Assembly (NCBI GenBank): GCA_029582155.1
Contig: CM055912.1
Coordinates: forward strand, 1,736,001-1,800,000
Source: Panopea generosa
Lineage: Eukaryota; Mollusca; Bivalvia; Adapedonta; Hiatellidae
Direction of reading: 5' to 3'
Length of the DNA: 64,000 nucleotides
Position 1 is the stretch's first letter; the number at the start of each line of letters is the position of its first letter. Made by a program: the position numbers and the translations under genes. Below the pieces are notes generated by a model. It searched no databases, had not been told where the DNA came from, and was given only the letters and a program-made list of their open reading frames with translations. Shown here piece after piece: positions 22,883 through 35,128 of this stretch.

Positions 22883-24074
22883 CTGCACACATATGATACA
22901 TGTCTGCACTAATACGATAATGTCTGCACACATACAATACATGTCTGCACACATATGATACATATCTGCACACATACGATACATGTCAGCACACATATGA
23001 TACATGTCTGCACACATATGATACATGTCTGCACACATATGATACATGTCGGCACACAAACGATAAATGTCTGCACACATATGATACATGTCTGCACTAA
23101 TACGATAATGTCTGCACAAATACGATACATGTCTGCACACATATGATACATGTCTGCACACATATGATACATGTCTGCACAGATACGATAATGTCTGCAC
23201 ACATACAAAACATGTCTGCACACATACGATAATGTCTGCACACATATGATACATGTCTGCACACATATGATACATATCTGCACACATACAATACATGTCT
23301 GCACACATACAATACATGTCTGCACACATACGATACATATCTGCACACATATGATACATGTCGGCACACATATGATACATGTCTTCACACATACGATACA
23401 TGTCTTCACACATACGATAATGTCTGCACACATACGATACATGTCTGCACACATATAATACATGTCGGCACACAAATGATAAATGTCTGCACACATACGA
23501 TACATGTCTGCACATGATACATATCTGCAAACATATGATACATGTTGGCACACATATGATACATGTCTGCACACATACAATACATGTCTGCACACATATG
23601 ATACATGTCTGCACACATATGATACATGTCTGCACACATATTATACATGTTGGCACACATAGGATACATGTCTGCACACATACGATACATGTCTGCACAC
23701 ATCGGTACATGTCTGCACACATATGATACATGTCTGCACACATATGATAATGTCTGCACACATACGATACATGTCTGCACACATATGATACATGTCGGCA
23801 CACAAATGATAAATGTCTGCACACATACGATACATATCTGCACACATATTATACATGTCTGCACACATATGATAATGTCTGCACACATACAATACATGTC
23901 TGTACACATGATACATATCTGCACATATACGATACATGTCGGCAGTACTCGGCACACATACGATACATGTCTGCACACCTAAGATACATGTCGACACACA
24001 TACGATAAATGTCTGCACACATACGATACATATCTGCACACATACGATACATGTCTGCACACATACGATACATG
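22883..24074. repeat. 21-bp minisatellite, about 57 units
   Basis: Unit 'acacatatgatacatgtctg' plus c, with a 20-bp variant (gataatg for gatacatg). Because 21 is a multiple of three, several frames on both strands stay open and give spurious ORFs of up to 362 codons (minus strand, 22757-23845). Confidence 0.95.
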
Positions 24075-25240
24075 ATTTTACATATTTTTATGGGGTTTAA
24101 TACCAATTTAAAACATTACATGTTATAAATGAAAGCCTGTTAAAAATCTTATGGCTAGTGACTGCAGAACAAGTGTAGGCAGAACCACCATCCATCCACA
24201 AATAACTTAACTAAAAATGTGTCTTGATCAATAGCCAATTTTTTACAGAAAATTAGGCAATAACTTGTATAAAAGTTGACCGACAGTGGCAAATATCCAA
24301 CTTGTCCTATATTTGGTTATTATACAGCTATTAATTAAATACACAGACATCTTCAGAGGTAATTAATAGGAAACACATTTTTTAGCTTGGACAGATGAAA
24401 GCATAAAAATATGCACACATAATGATTGTGTTTGGACTGAACTGGGCTCCAACTCACATCCTCAGTGGTGAGAGGGAAGTGACTATAAGATATTTATACC
24501 TTATATTTATACCATATTTATGCCTTATATTTATACCATATATTTATGCCTTATATTTATACTATTTAAGCAAGGAGAACCTGGAAGTATGCTATAAGTA
24601 TATTACATTCTGTAGTAATTGTATCTGCCTATTGTCAGGGCCTTTTTCCTGGAACTTGGGGAGAGGCCCAAAGCCTTGAGATTCGGAAAATACAGCGGGA
24701 TTGAGGGAAAAATTAGGAATATTTTTAAGGCTGTAGCAAACTGAAAATTAAGCGTAACACTGTTAAGATAATGTTCAAACCAAATAATTATTGGATATTA
24801 CAGTAATATGTCATATCAGCATATCCTTTAAATTAATGCAAACTTAAACTTGATTATTCATCCATAACTATCAGTTTTGTACAAGGTTACTGGTAGACCC
24901 AATGAATCTGACCTCTATTATAAATTATGTACTATAGACAAGGCAAAATAACCTATTTTAAGGTACAATTATTAAGATAGTGTTATGGTTCTTTCTGTGT
25001 GCACCTCCACGCATTGCCCTATTATTTTTTAACACTTTTGAAAATATGCTCCAGACAAGCAAAAACAAGCAAAAGGTCTGATTAAAAGTACAAAAGGGGA
25101 GATAACTCTGTCATTATTCAAGAGTGGGTTCACTCTGCACTTGTGCACATTGCCCACAATCCATGTTCAAAATGTCACTGGATTCCCTTCAGTATTCTAG
25201 TTATTTTTGGACAAGAAGTTGAACGGACACACAGGTGGAG
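24075..25240. other. Non-coding, with an AT microsatellite and a repeat fragment
   Basis: 24495-24570 is a short array of 'ttatatttatacca' and 'tttatgcc'. 24640-24720 ('cagggcctttttcctggaac') looks like the edge of a dispersed repeat. No exon seen. Confidence 0.4.
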
Positions 25241-25822
25241 GTATGTGTGTGTATACATCGGACAATGTGGCAACTATATGTGTGTGCGTATACATCAGAC
25301 AATGTGGCAACTATATGTGTGTGCGTATACGTCGACCATGTGGCAACTATATGTGTGTGCGTATATGTCGACCATGTGGCAACTATATGTGTGTGCATAT
25401 ATGTCGATCATGTGGCAACTATATGTGTGTGCGTATATGTCGATCATGTGGCAACTATATGTGTGTGCGTATATGTCGATCATGTGGCAACTATATGTGT
25501 GTGCGTATACGTCGACCATGTGGCAACTATATGTGTGTGCGTATACGTCGACCATGTGGCAACTATATGTGCGTGCGTATATGTCGACCATGTGGCAACT
25601 ATATGTGTGTGCGTATATGTCGATCATGTGGCAACTATATGTGTGTGCATATGCATCGGACCATGTGGCAACTATATGTGTGTGCGTATACGTCGACCAT
25701 GTGGCAACTATATGTGTGTGTGTATACATCGGACAATGTGGCAACTATATGTGTGTGCATATACGTCAACCATGTGCCAACTATATCTGCGTGCGTATAC
25801 ATCAACCATGTGGAAACTATAT
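25241..25822. repeat. 36-bp minisatellite, about 16 units
   Basis: Unit 'gtgtgtgcgtatatgtcgac' plus catgtggcaactatat. The 36-bp period keeps all frames open, producing long ORFs on both strands that are not genes. Units vary mainly in the centre (tcgacc, tcgatc, cagaca, cggaca). Confidence 0.95.
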
Positions 25823-27049
25823 GCTTGCCCTTTAGGGAGCATAACAAATCAAACAATTTAGCTATTGTGATTTTTTAGGGATTTTAGGTCACTAGTTTCA
25901 GTTGAGTTAGGTGAACATCTGTTATTCAGAGCATGTTTGGTCTCTTTCACTTTGATGACCAGAGACAATATGTTGAGAGATAATTAAATAAGACCCTGAC
26001 ACCAGTTTCACTAAACATCTCAACTTGATTTTTTGAAATGATGTAACTTCATCCCATATTGATTATTGCATGTTACCCTAAGATTGGTTCCAATTTCAAT
26101 TATGTGTGGTGATTTAATGTGTAATGAGTTCAAGAAATGATTTAAGTTGTGGGAATTATTTCTGATAATGCCTCCAATATGGTTGCCTGTATGGACAATA
26201 TATGTGTAATAGAGCACTTTCAATTTCCCCCCATACTCTTCAGCTGTTTATCCGCAGAGCTTTTGACACTGTGCCATCAATCTCACGTACACTAACTGTA
26301 GCAAGATTGGTGTCATATTTTCATCGGTCTGCGTGTCAGGAGCTGAAAGTTCGACAGAAACGGAATGATCTGTCTTAAAATGCTTTGATTCTGGACTGCC
26401 CAATGATACATATAAAACTTTTGTTTTACTTTTTAAACAACTCAAAATCTGAATACATTTTATGTTCATGTAAATATTCACCCCGCAGCAGTTACTTACC
26501 CATACACATTTAGCTGTCTTGAAACCTCGGCACGTATTAGAATGGTGGAAAAAGTCATTTATATAGTAGAATAGCCCTGCGCCCATCGTGGGCTTGTCAA
26601 TTTTTTATCTGGGCTAGAGTTGGTTTTATAAACTATTGCTCAACAGGCCCCTCTAGAAAAACTGGGCCCTATTAAAAAATATCCCAGTCAAGCCCGAGAT
26701 ACAGTCTTAATTTGTCAATTACCAAACCTTAAATAGTAATAATCCTCCTTGCCACATTCCTACCCAATGAATTAATCATCGACCACATGTTATTAGTTGG
26801 CATTGTTTTTGCATACGACATGTCATAAATCTTAGTGGGAGGAGTTTAACTCTTGGTATCAACCACTCACTATCCATTATTCACAGAACAGAAGTACTAT
26901 ATAACAGATGTGGTTATTCAAATAAAATTTCACAAAATTTCAAAATTGCATTGTCATGAGCGACATGTCAGCCATTTGTTTGGAGAGTTATTTAAACATT
27001 TATGGTACATATTAGTAATTAACTGTAAATACAATTCCTGTATGAAATT
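25823..27049. other. Non-coding; possible decayed protein-like patch
   Basis: On the minus strand at about 26190-26330 two frames read VREIDGTVSKALRINS and EEYGGKLKVLY end to end with a one-base offset. There is no splice border and no family I can name. It may be a relic of a mobile element. About 26580-26700 is repeat-like. Confidence 0.25.
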
Positions 27050-27280
27050 TGACGCCTGTAAAATTGGCGTAAACCAGGCATAATTTCATAAAAATCCTGG
27101 CGTAAATTTCGTTCATTTGAAGTATGTAAACCAAGTGTAAAATAAGACGTAAACCGGGCGTAAATTTCACGAAATATGCAAATGAGCTAAAAACCAGGCG
27201 TAAAAAGAACCAGGCATAAAATGTCAGAAACCAGGCGTCAAAAGAACCAGGCGTAAAAAGAACCAGGCATAAACAAGGAA
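27050..27280. repeat. Cluster of 'ccaggcgtaa' motifs
   Basis: Eight or so copies of aaccaggcgtaa or close variants (aaccaggcataa, aaccgggcgtaa), loosely spaced. The same motif occurs in the opposite orientation at 29600-29850. Confidence 0.7.
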
Positions 27281-27499
27281 TGTGTCTCTGGACATGAATG
27301 TCCTTGCTGTAAGCTTTAATACAAGCTTGAGTGCATATGGCTTCTTATTCTTTACCACAAATGTCAATGAAACAGTGTGTGGACAATATAAAAAATTTGT
27401 ATGTAACTAATTCTTACCAATTACATCCTAGAATATAATACTATAATAATAAACAACAAAGTCATATGGTTAGATAAGCTTTGAAGTCTGTGACCAGGC

Positions 27500-27630
27500 T
27501 TCTGTTTCATCATCAACACCACCATTATCATCATAATCATCATCAACACCATTTTATCATCATCACCATCATTAGCAACAACAATTTCAGCACCATAATA
27601 ATCAACACCACCACCATCATCATAATTTTG
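27500..27630. repeat. (ATC/ACC)n imperfect microsatellite
   Basis: Runs of atcatc, accacc and aacaac. Confidence 0.85.
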
Positions 27631-28354
27631 TCAAGTTTTACTTAAATACTTAAAAACGTAACCTATTTTTACTGGCTATGTAAATACTGTTTAACTAATG
27701 TCAATGAAACAGTAAGTGAATGCAGTTTTTCTGGAGGCAAGACTAATATCTGGATTAACTGTATGCTTTTCTTTAATTTAAGTTTTTAAGTATTTAAATA
27801 TATATTTAAATATATTGGTGAAACAAAAACCAGGAGCTAGGAACATTAATGAACTTCTATTAAATCTAACAAATATAATATAATTTTTATTTATTAACAT
27901 TTTATTATACATATTTCATTAAATATTCATTTCTTTGAAAAATAGTTTGGTCCCTACTGGTATTCAGGGGTCATTATGTTGATGTAAGGTAGTTATATTT
28001 TTGTCAAAGGTTGCATATTCTAATAATAATGTAGCTGCTCTGATGGTCAGAAATTGAATGCAAGAATATAAACATGAATTATAGTAATTCTTAAACATTC
28101 AAAGCAGCTGTATAAAAGGCAATCAAGATAAACACTCACAATAACTTCCACTTTTGAAACATCTATTATTAAAATCCCTGCATCCTTTCTAGAATATTGC
28201 TACATATTCTTTAACACTAAATTATGTTATTTTTATTATAAACTTCTTATCCTTTCTTCCAAATACATTCATTAAAATTGGCATATTCTTCAATAGAAAA
28301 TAAATAGGAATCATTATGAACACAAAGCTGTTTCTCCTTGAATGAAACATTTGA

Positions 28355-28670
28355 TGTTGTTGTTGTTGTTGTATGGTGTTTAGCGTCGCTTTCAACAATT
28401 TTTCAGTCATATCGCCACGGTGTCTACTTGAGACAGTATTCTAAGCGCTGTCACACTGCAGTATCATGCCGCAGACACGTGGTATGATACCCCACCCAGT
28501 CACATTATACTGACAACGGGCCGACCAGACCTAGAACTCTCCTTTAAATGCTGAGCGTCAAGTGAGGAAGCTTCTAGTACCATTTTTAAAGTCTTTGGTA
28601 TGACCTGGCTGGGGATCGAACCCACGACCTTCCGCATGCGAGGCAGACACTCTACCACTATGCCGCAGTT
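28355..28670 (-). mobile_element. Full-length tRNA-Ala-like SINE (family C)
   Basis: Read on the minus strand: head 'gcatagtggtagagtgtctg' (A box), 'ctcgcatgcgg' in the anticodon-arm position, B box 'gtgggttcgatccccagcc', a long body, and a (caa)n tail. Flanked by a perfect 13-bp target duplication, atgaaacatttga, at 28342-28354 and 28671-28683. Confidence 0.95.
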
Positions 28671-28683
28671 ATGAAACATTTGA

Positions 28684-29599
28684 ATTTGGCAGATATGTAG
28701 GTCAAGATAAAATGCTGGTCATTTACGGGTCAGTTTTTATCAATGACTAGATCTATGGGGGTTACTGAGGTAGTTTAAAACATTATCAGGATTGTTTAAC
28801 AGCAAATGCTGCTGGTTGTATGGTTATAGATGAACAAACCCCCTTCTTGTACCTTCCTGCACGTCTCACAGCACTATTACATTTCCCATAGGGCTCCATT
28901 GTAACATTTATGTCCAAAACAGAGTGAAAATTTAAATTCAGCAGCATGTGTCTGGGCTCAAATTCTTCACTGGTTCAAGATATGCAATTATAAAGAAAAA
29001 AAAATATACCTTGACCAGGTTGTTCTTTTTTTAAATTCAATGCTTTTGTGAGACCTATCAATTTCCAGAGTAATAATATGTCAACTATTCACCCTAGATG
29101 CGGTTCGAACCAACAATTCTGAAATGACACAGAATTGTCCAGAAAGCTGGTATCAGCATCAAATTTTCAGTGGTGATTTCTAAAATACTGACGATTTAAC
29201 TCATGCTAGCAAAAAACAAAACATTGCAGTACAAAGCCCTGAAAAAAAAAGAAAAAGAGAACAAAAGTTTTATTTCTACCTCCTTCATTTGTAGGTCTGG
29301 AGTACTCAATGGAGATAATAGTGGTGTGAGTCCTGCAGGAGTATTACGACTTGTGTGTACAACGTATTTGCACTCCAAAATTATCAAAACATGAATTACA
29401 TATTGTGTTATAATGAAGGCAATAATAGGTCCTATGGAAAACGGAACAAAAGCTGACTTAAATGTCGAGTTTAATTGTCTTTTCCATTATATTTCCTACC
29501 AAAAATATATATGAATCTTTTTTTCATAATTTTGAAAAAAAGTTATTAAAGTATTATTATATTTTTTTCTTTTTTTTATTAGATAATCTTTGTGTACAA
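28684..29599. other. AT-rich, nothing recognised
   Basis: A B-box-like 'gcggttcgaaccaac' is at about 29100 without other SINE parts. ORFs on both strands at 29196-29394 overlap and lack support. Confidence 0.4.
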
Positions 29600-29850
29600 A
29601 ATGTAACGCCTGGCTGGTACACTTTGATGAAAATTCTAAGTTCATTTTTAACAGTTACAAGTGGCTGGCTGGCAGAATTACGCCTGGCTGACAGAATTAC
29701 ACCTGGATTCCGGAGATTACGCCTTATAATTATGGTTGCATTGGTAAAGAGATTACGTGTCCAGCTCCTTTCCGCCTGGTTTGGGACACGTAACTATCAT
29801 TTCCGCTTGGTTTCCACCTCCAAACTAGGCGGAATATGCCCGATAAATTC
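29600..29850. repeat. Cluster of 'ttacgcctgg' motifs, inverted relative to 27050-27280
   Basis: 'taacgcctggctgg', 'attacgcctggctg', 'attacacctggatt', 'tttccgcctggttt' and 'tttccgcttggttt'. The plus ORF at 29462-29911 runs through it and is not supported as a gene. Confidence 0.65.
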
Positions 29851-30410
29851 GTATGTGATTACTTTAAAAGATAATGCACATACAAAACACCCAGGTTTAA
29901 ACAATGTGTAAATGAAGGCGTGTTATTTATTAGCGTTCGTGTACACGTTTACAGAAATCAGTAACCATGACAGCCTTAGTTCAGTGTTGCCAATCTTGTT
30001 CTTATTGGAATAACCAACCAATGGGTTTCTCCTATTGTTTTGATGTTTAATTTGCCAATTGAAAATAACATTAGACTGGTTAACTACTTTTAAGTTATTA
30101 CTACACTGGTCTTTTTTTCATTCATAAATAAAAAATGAAATCTCAGCTGTGTACATAATGTCTTTTTTTTTCTTTTTATACACTTAATTCTCTTTGCTCA
30201 TTTACACAAATACAAACCTAATCTTCAGTGCGGTATAAAATATATACATGTATTATTTCTCCACAGTCAAATATGCTATACCTTATAAACTTGAATTTGA
30301 CAGTCAACTTTAAAAATAATCTTACAACAAAATTCTATCATTTTAACTATTAAAAAAATATCCTTCCCCTATCGTTCAATTAACATTAGCAAGATAGCTG
30401 AATACACAGT

Positions 30411-30595
30411 TGACCTGACACGAGAGCAACTACTGCTCCACCCACTGGCTATGTGGCACTGTTTGTCCAAGTAAATACAATGTAATATAATGTACTGTTT
30501 ACTTATAGGCTGTTAGTTTGTCTAAGAACAATGGTGGAACTGGAAACAATATTGATCACTGATTGGATTATCAAATTGTTTGATTGACAGCTTGC
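30411..30595. repeat. Dispersed repeat, copy 1
   Basis: 'cactggctatgtggcactgt', 'ttgtccaagtaaa' and 'aatattgatcactgattgga' match, in order and orientation, 35335-35467. This copy has about 55 extra bases in the middle. Confidence 0.65.
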
Positions 30596-30608
30596 ATCCG
30601 GCAATTAC

Positions 30609-30758
30609 TTTATAAAGTTCTCTACTATATTTATTCAGTTTCTTAAAGATGGCACCACACTGGCTCTCCATATTGTTTAAACTTGCAATCCTTCCAGCTG
30701 GCTTGCAGACTTTCCCAGTTCTTGTTAAGGATTCAGATAGTCTCAATCAACTCAAGTC
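30609..30758 (-). pseudogene. Dynein heavy chain tail exon (DHC_N2), disrupted
   Basis: Acceptor 'acccacccgcag' (exon starts at 30758); donor TATAAA then gtaatt (exon ends at 30609). One frame reads LELIETI, then TGA, then ILNKNWESLQASWKDCKF. A second frame reads LNNMESQCGAIFKKLNKYSR plus ELYK. The dynein pattern here is 'L..(I/V)W.L...W...W..WK..KF..L....ME..A....KKL.KLSREL', so the TGA stands where a tryptophan is usual and an indel follows KF. The acceptor lies directly at the edge of the 46-bp array. It fits before the exon at 22677-22817; at least one exon between them was not found. Confidence 0.7.
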
Positions 30759-30760
30759 CT

Positions 30761-31760
30761 GCGGGTGGGTATATAATTATATATATAAGTAAGCAATATC
30801 AGGGGGACAGGTGAGTATATAATTATATATATAAGTAAGCAATATCAGGGGGACAGGTGAGTATATAATTATATATAAGTAAGCAATATCAGGGGGACAG
30901 GTGAGTATATAATTATATATGTAAGTAAGCAATATCAGGGGGACAGGTGAGTATATAATTATATATATAAGTAAGCAATATCAGGGGGACAGGTGGGTAT
31001 ATAATTATATATAGGTAAGCAATATCAGGGGGACAGATGGGTATATAGTTATATATAGGTAAGCAATATCAGGGGGACAGATGGGTATATAGTTATATAT
31101 ATATGTAAGCAATATCAGGGGGACAGGTGAGTATATAATTATATTTAAGTAAGCAATATCAGGGGGACAGGTGGGTATATAGTTATATATAGGTAAGCAA
31201 TATCAGGGGGACAGGTGAGTATATAATTATATTTAAGTAAGCAATATCAGGGGGACAGGTGGGTATATAGTTATATATAGGTAAGCAATATCAGGGGGAC
31301 AGGTGGGTATATAGTTATATATAGGTAAGCAATATCAGGAGGACAGGTGGGTATATAGTTATATACATGTATAGGTAAGCAATATCAGGGGGACAGGTGG
31401 GTATATATAGTTATATATAGGTAGCAATATCAGGAGGACAGGTTGGTATATATAGTTATATATAAGTAAGCAATATCAGAGGGACAGGTGGGTATATAGT
31501 TATACATAGGTAAGCAATATCAGGGGGACTGGTGGGTATATAGTTATATATAAGTAAGCAATATCAGGGGGACAGGTGGGTATATATATAGTTATATATA
31601 AGTAAGCAATATCAGGGGGACTGGTGGGTTTATAGTTATATACATGTATAGGTAAGCAATATCAGGGGGACTGGTGGGTATATAGTTATATATAAGTAAG
31701 CATTATCAGGGGGACAGGTGGGTGTATATATAGTTATATATAAGTAAGCAATATCATGGG
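30761..31760. repeat. About 46-bp minisatellite, roughly 22 units
   Basis: Constant core 'gtaagcaatatcagggggac' plus aggtg, with a variable (TA)n stretch, so units range from about 42 to 50 bp. Its first bases form the splice acceptor of the exon at 30609-30758. Confidence 0.95.
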
Positions 31761-31929
31761 GACTGAGATTTACTATTTGTAAGATGTATATTGACATAAC
31801 ATGATATCCAATAACAATTTATGACCATTTTACATTTCAAATATAAATTTGACATCAGATTCATGAAAAGATAAGATTTATATTGAGTAAGATTGCATTT
31901 TAAAGCATTATAAACCCATAACATATCTG

Positions 31930-32020
31930 TTTGAATAGTTAGCATAATTTTTATGCCACCAGGAGCTAACAGATTATCAGTTAACCCAACCTCTTTCATC
32001 TGGCAACCAAGAAGGTTAAC
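31930..32020 (-). mobile_element. Family-A SINE 3' end, reverse
   Basis: 'tagcataatttttatgccac' and 'ggagctaacagattatcagt'. Confidence 0.6.
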
Positions 32021-32039
32021 CAGTAGTTTATAGTATAGT

Positions 32040-32216
32040 TTATACTAAACATTGATGAAAGTTCAGAGCTTATTTAGACCGCTCTCAAGTCGGCGTCCTG
32101 AGTAGAACCAGTACTGAGTGTTGTTTTATGAGAGGCATCAGGTCAAACTGGGGATCAAACCTACAACCTCTGGTGAAAGCAGCCAACACTCTATCCATTA
32201 CACTATCACCCCCGCT
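32040..32216 (-). mobile_element. Family-B tRNA-derived SINE, reverse
   Basis: Read on the minus strand: 'gatagtgtaatggatagagt' (A box), 'gttggctgctttcacc', 'agaggttgtaggtttgatcc' plus cc (B box), then the body 'caacactcagtactggttct' and 'aagctctgaactttc'. The head is the closest match in the window to the 64-bp array unit. Confidence 0.85.
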
Positions 32217-33422
32217 GTACTCGAGCTCACTTATCTTCACAAGTTACTGACAACTTTATTGACACTGTATTATAAATGCTTTGAAAAATCATATAACTTG
32301 ATTACAAATTTTGTTTACTGCTGGTCAAATGTTACTCAATATATTTTATGATATAAATATAGCAGCCAATATAATGATTTCAATTTCACTCTTTTGTATG
32401 ATTGACTGTATAAAAGTTATACTATAAAATACCACCTTATATATTTATAAATGACTTTACATACATGTATTGTGCTATTAAGGTATTAGATCTGTAATGG
32501 CCAATATCGCAACCATGCCTAAACTTGGTGTCTTTGTTATCACCATCCTATGAGGGATGTATTTCTGAGATTTTACGGTCTAAAGTGAAAATTATTTAAA
32601 TTTTAAGTGTCAAATGCCTATAACCTCAAAACGGCAAAAAATGAACAACTACAAAACACAATGAAATAGCTATAATTTTCATATTTATACCATAAATGAT
32701 ATATAAAAGGCATTTTTACATCACATCAAGACCGCTGAATAGACTAAACCTAAAGAAACTAACATATCTTCCCTCTTTTTTTTTATAAATCTTAAAAAAT
32801 CTTACCCTACCCTGACTTTCGAATTGTTATTTTTTTCACAAAATATTCTAAAACTTCATAGTTTGAAATGTCCTAGCATCATTTCTATTATAACCCACCC
32901 ACCCAAAAATAATGTTATTTTTCTTCCAAAAATTGTTACAAAAAATAATTATTTTCTAGTATTCTAGCCCAACCACTATCACAAAACAGTTCTCATATTG
33001 TATATAGAACTATACTTCATTGTTAAAAGTAATAAATGCATGAAAATAAAACAAACTTTTGCAATAACCCTTGCCAAATGGTGAAATATTTTATAAAAAT
33101 GTACTAATAATTAGGAACCTACATTTTCATCAAACACTGGATACTTTCTATTGAAAACTTTAAATGTTTGGTGTAGATATTGCTAACAGAAATATTTCAT
33201 AAAAACTTTGTCTTTTATCTTTAGTAATAACTGTGTATTTATTGGTTTGACTTGGCAAATGATATACAAAACTAGAACTGGTAGCTACAACAATGAAATA
33301 TATTTGGAAAGGGTAGGGGTCAGGTGTTAGAATTTCTATCTAAAAAATTGGTTGTGTTTGTCACATATTTATGTGTTGAATACGCTGAGCAAACCATCTC
33401 TGTAAATAAAAAAACTATAAAA
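32217..33422. other. AT-rich intronic sequence
   Basis: No exon, array or named element recognised. Confidence 0.5.
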
Positions 33423-33515
33423 AAAACTGAGCGCAAGTCGAGATCGAACCCACAACCTCAAGTGTGATAATCCACCGCACTAACCTCTTTACCAACGAGT
33501 CCACAACGTCCATGG
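33423..33515 (-). mobile_element. tRNA-like SINE head, reverse
   Basis: On the minus strand: 'ggactcgttggtaaagaggt' and 'gaggttgtgggttcgatctc'. Confidence 0.55.
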
Positions 33516-34233
33516 TGTTACAATTAATTTAGATATATGAAAAGTAAGAAAATGTGACACTTACAATAACATTACTGTTTTGCTTTGATCAATATCAAAA
33601 TGAAGAAAACAAATGTGACATTCCTTGTTATTGCGCGAAAATTTTAAAATCAAATTTACAAATGAAATCAGGTTTTAACTGTTTGACAGTAAAACATATG
33701 GTAACCTTCAGAAAGTATGATTTATATATATGAAATTTCAGAAATAGTTTCAAGTTCTGAAAAAAACTCGTAAAGAAATCTTTAAAAATACAATTTGATA
33801 TTTGCTTATTAATGTTTTTATTTTATATATATATAATATAAGTGATATTTTAGTAATATTTAACATAAAATTGTTTATCAGGCTTAAATTCATCAAAAAC
33901 TTCAGTCTGTGAATTGAACTCAGACTCAAAATCTTATATTTTACAAATCCTGTAAACATAAACTTATGGTAAGAAATGTGACTTTTTAACATTTAAAATT
34001 GTTTGTTTCAGCAAGTAAATATAGAAATGTGTTTGTTTAATTGATATTATCTGGATCTTATCTTTTCTTTTACAGTTTGAGCCAGAGTCCAAATCTCAAG
34101 ACTAAAATTATTGATGAATTAAGGTCCAGACCTTTGAAAAGAGTCGACAGGTTTAGTAATTAATTTATTTGACTGGTTTAGTTGACAGGATTTGACTCCC
34201 CTGTTATAGGATCAGACATAATTTCAGTTTTAC
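33516..34233. other. AT-rich, nothing recognised
   Basis: The minus ORF at 33750-33992 reflects AT content. Confidence 0.5.
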
Positions 34234-34324
34234 CTTGTGTTTCTTCAACATTCCCTCGGCCTCAATAAGTTTTTCCTGGAAAGGTGACCCCTTCTGTACT
34301 GAGGTCATTCAATATGGACTTAAC
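34234..34324 (-). pseudogene. Dynein heavy chain tail exon, frameshifted at a G-run
   Basis: Acceptor 'ttccacacag' (exon starts at 34324); donor CACAAG then gtaaaa (exon ends at 34234); 91 nt. The first frame reads VKSILNDLSTEG; after a GGGG run the next frame reads SPFQEKLIEAEGMLKKHK. 'K..L..A...L.KHK.KFK' is the dynein heavy chain pattern at the DHC_N1/DHC_N2 junction. One surplus G in the run explains the shift. It follows the exon at 35129-35271, whose end LETYEVALPED leads naturally into it. Confidence 0.65.
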
Positions 34325-34420
34325 CTGTGTGGAATTGATATAAATAATGTTATCAAGGACATTCACAAGTTTGGAGTTCTATTTACAAACTCTACTTCAT
34401 AGACTAATAACAAAATAAAT

Positions 34421-34780
34421 GTGATAGTTATGAATGTCCTATCCCACATCTGTAACTACAAATGTTGACAGTTATGAATGTCCTATCACACATCTGTAAC
34501 TACAAATGTTGATAGTTATGAATGTCCTATCACACATCTGTAACTACAAATGTTGATAGTTATGAATGTCCTATCACACATCTGTAACTACAAATGTTGA
34601 TAGTTATGAATGTCCTATCACACATCTGTAACTACAAATGTTGATAGTTATGAATGTCCTATCACACATCTGTAACTACAAATGTTGATAGTTATGAATG
34701 TCCTATCACACATCTGTAACTACAAATGTTGATAGTTATGAATGTCCTATCACACATCTGTAGCTACAAATGTTGATAAC
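34421..34780. repeat. 44-bp minisatellite, about 8 near-identical units
   Basis: Unit 'tgatagttatgaatgtccta' plus tcacacatctgtaactacaaatgt; only two or three substitutions in the whole array. Confidence 0.95.
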
Positions 34781-34786
34781 TATCAG

Positions 34787-35128
34787 GTTTATTAAGTTTC
34801 CTTTGTGAATAAACTTGTGTTAGCCGTTACAAGGTAGCTAAAGGTCTCACTTAACGGTAACAAGATTATTGCACTTGAGAAATTAGAGCTGTGTAAATTG
34901 GGGTTATGTCCCCAGACAAGGATTCTGACAGACGGACAGATGTACGAGGAAAGTTGAAGCTATATTCTAGCTCTTCAGGGAACATAATAAATTAAGATAT
35001 GAAGGTTTCATGAACTCTTCCTGACTGACTTCTACAGTAAGATCAGATTTCATCAATTTGAAGTATTATTTTCATCATTACTGAAATAATAATAAAAAAT
35101 AATGAAATTGAAGTAATTATGAACTTAC
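34787..35128. other. Short intron, nothing recognised
   Basis: Lies between two dynein-like exons; the 44-bp array takes up part of the same intron. Confidence 0.5.

Noticed and set aside
22757..23845. 362-codon minus-strand ORF with Cys/His/Met repeats that might pass for a metal-binding protein
   Set aside because: It is a reading of the 21-bp array; several frames on both strands are equally open because 21 is a multiple of three.
25143..25878. Overlapping 200-230 codon ORFs with regular Cys residues
   Set aside because: All come from the 36-bp array; three frames and both strands are open with the same periodicity.
26190..26586. Minus-strand ORF of 112 codons as a gene or dynein exon
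   Set aside because: The protein-like patch switches frame, has no convincing splice borders and does not match the dynein segment expected between 30609 and 22817.
28600..28670. Genuine tRNA-Ala gene on the minus strand
   Set aside because: It is continuous with a SINE body, an A-rich (caa)n tail and a 13-bp target duplication.
29462..29911. 149-codon plus-strand ORF
   Set aside because: It starts in AT-rich sequence and runs through the 'ttacgcctgg' motif cluster; no domain or splice context.
30609..30758. In-frame TGA read as a recoded amino acid in the dynein-like exon
   Set aside because: Neighbouring exons need frameshifts as well, so simple damage or indel error explains it better than recoding.
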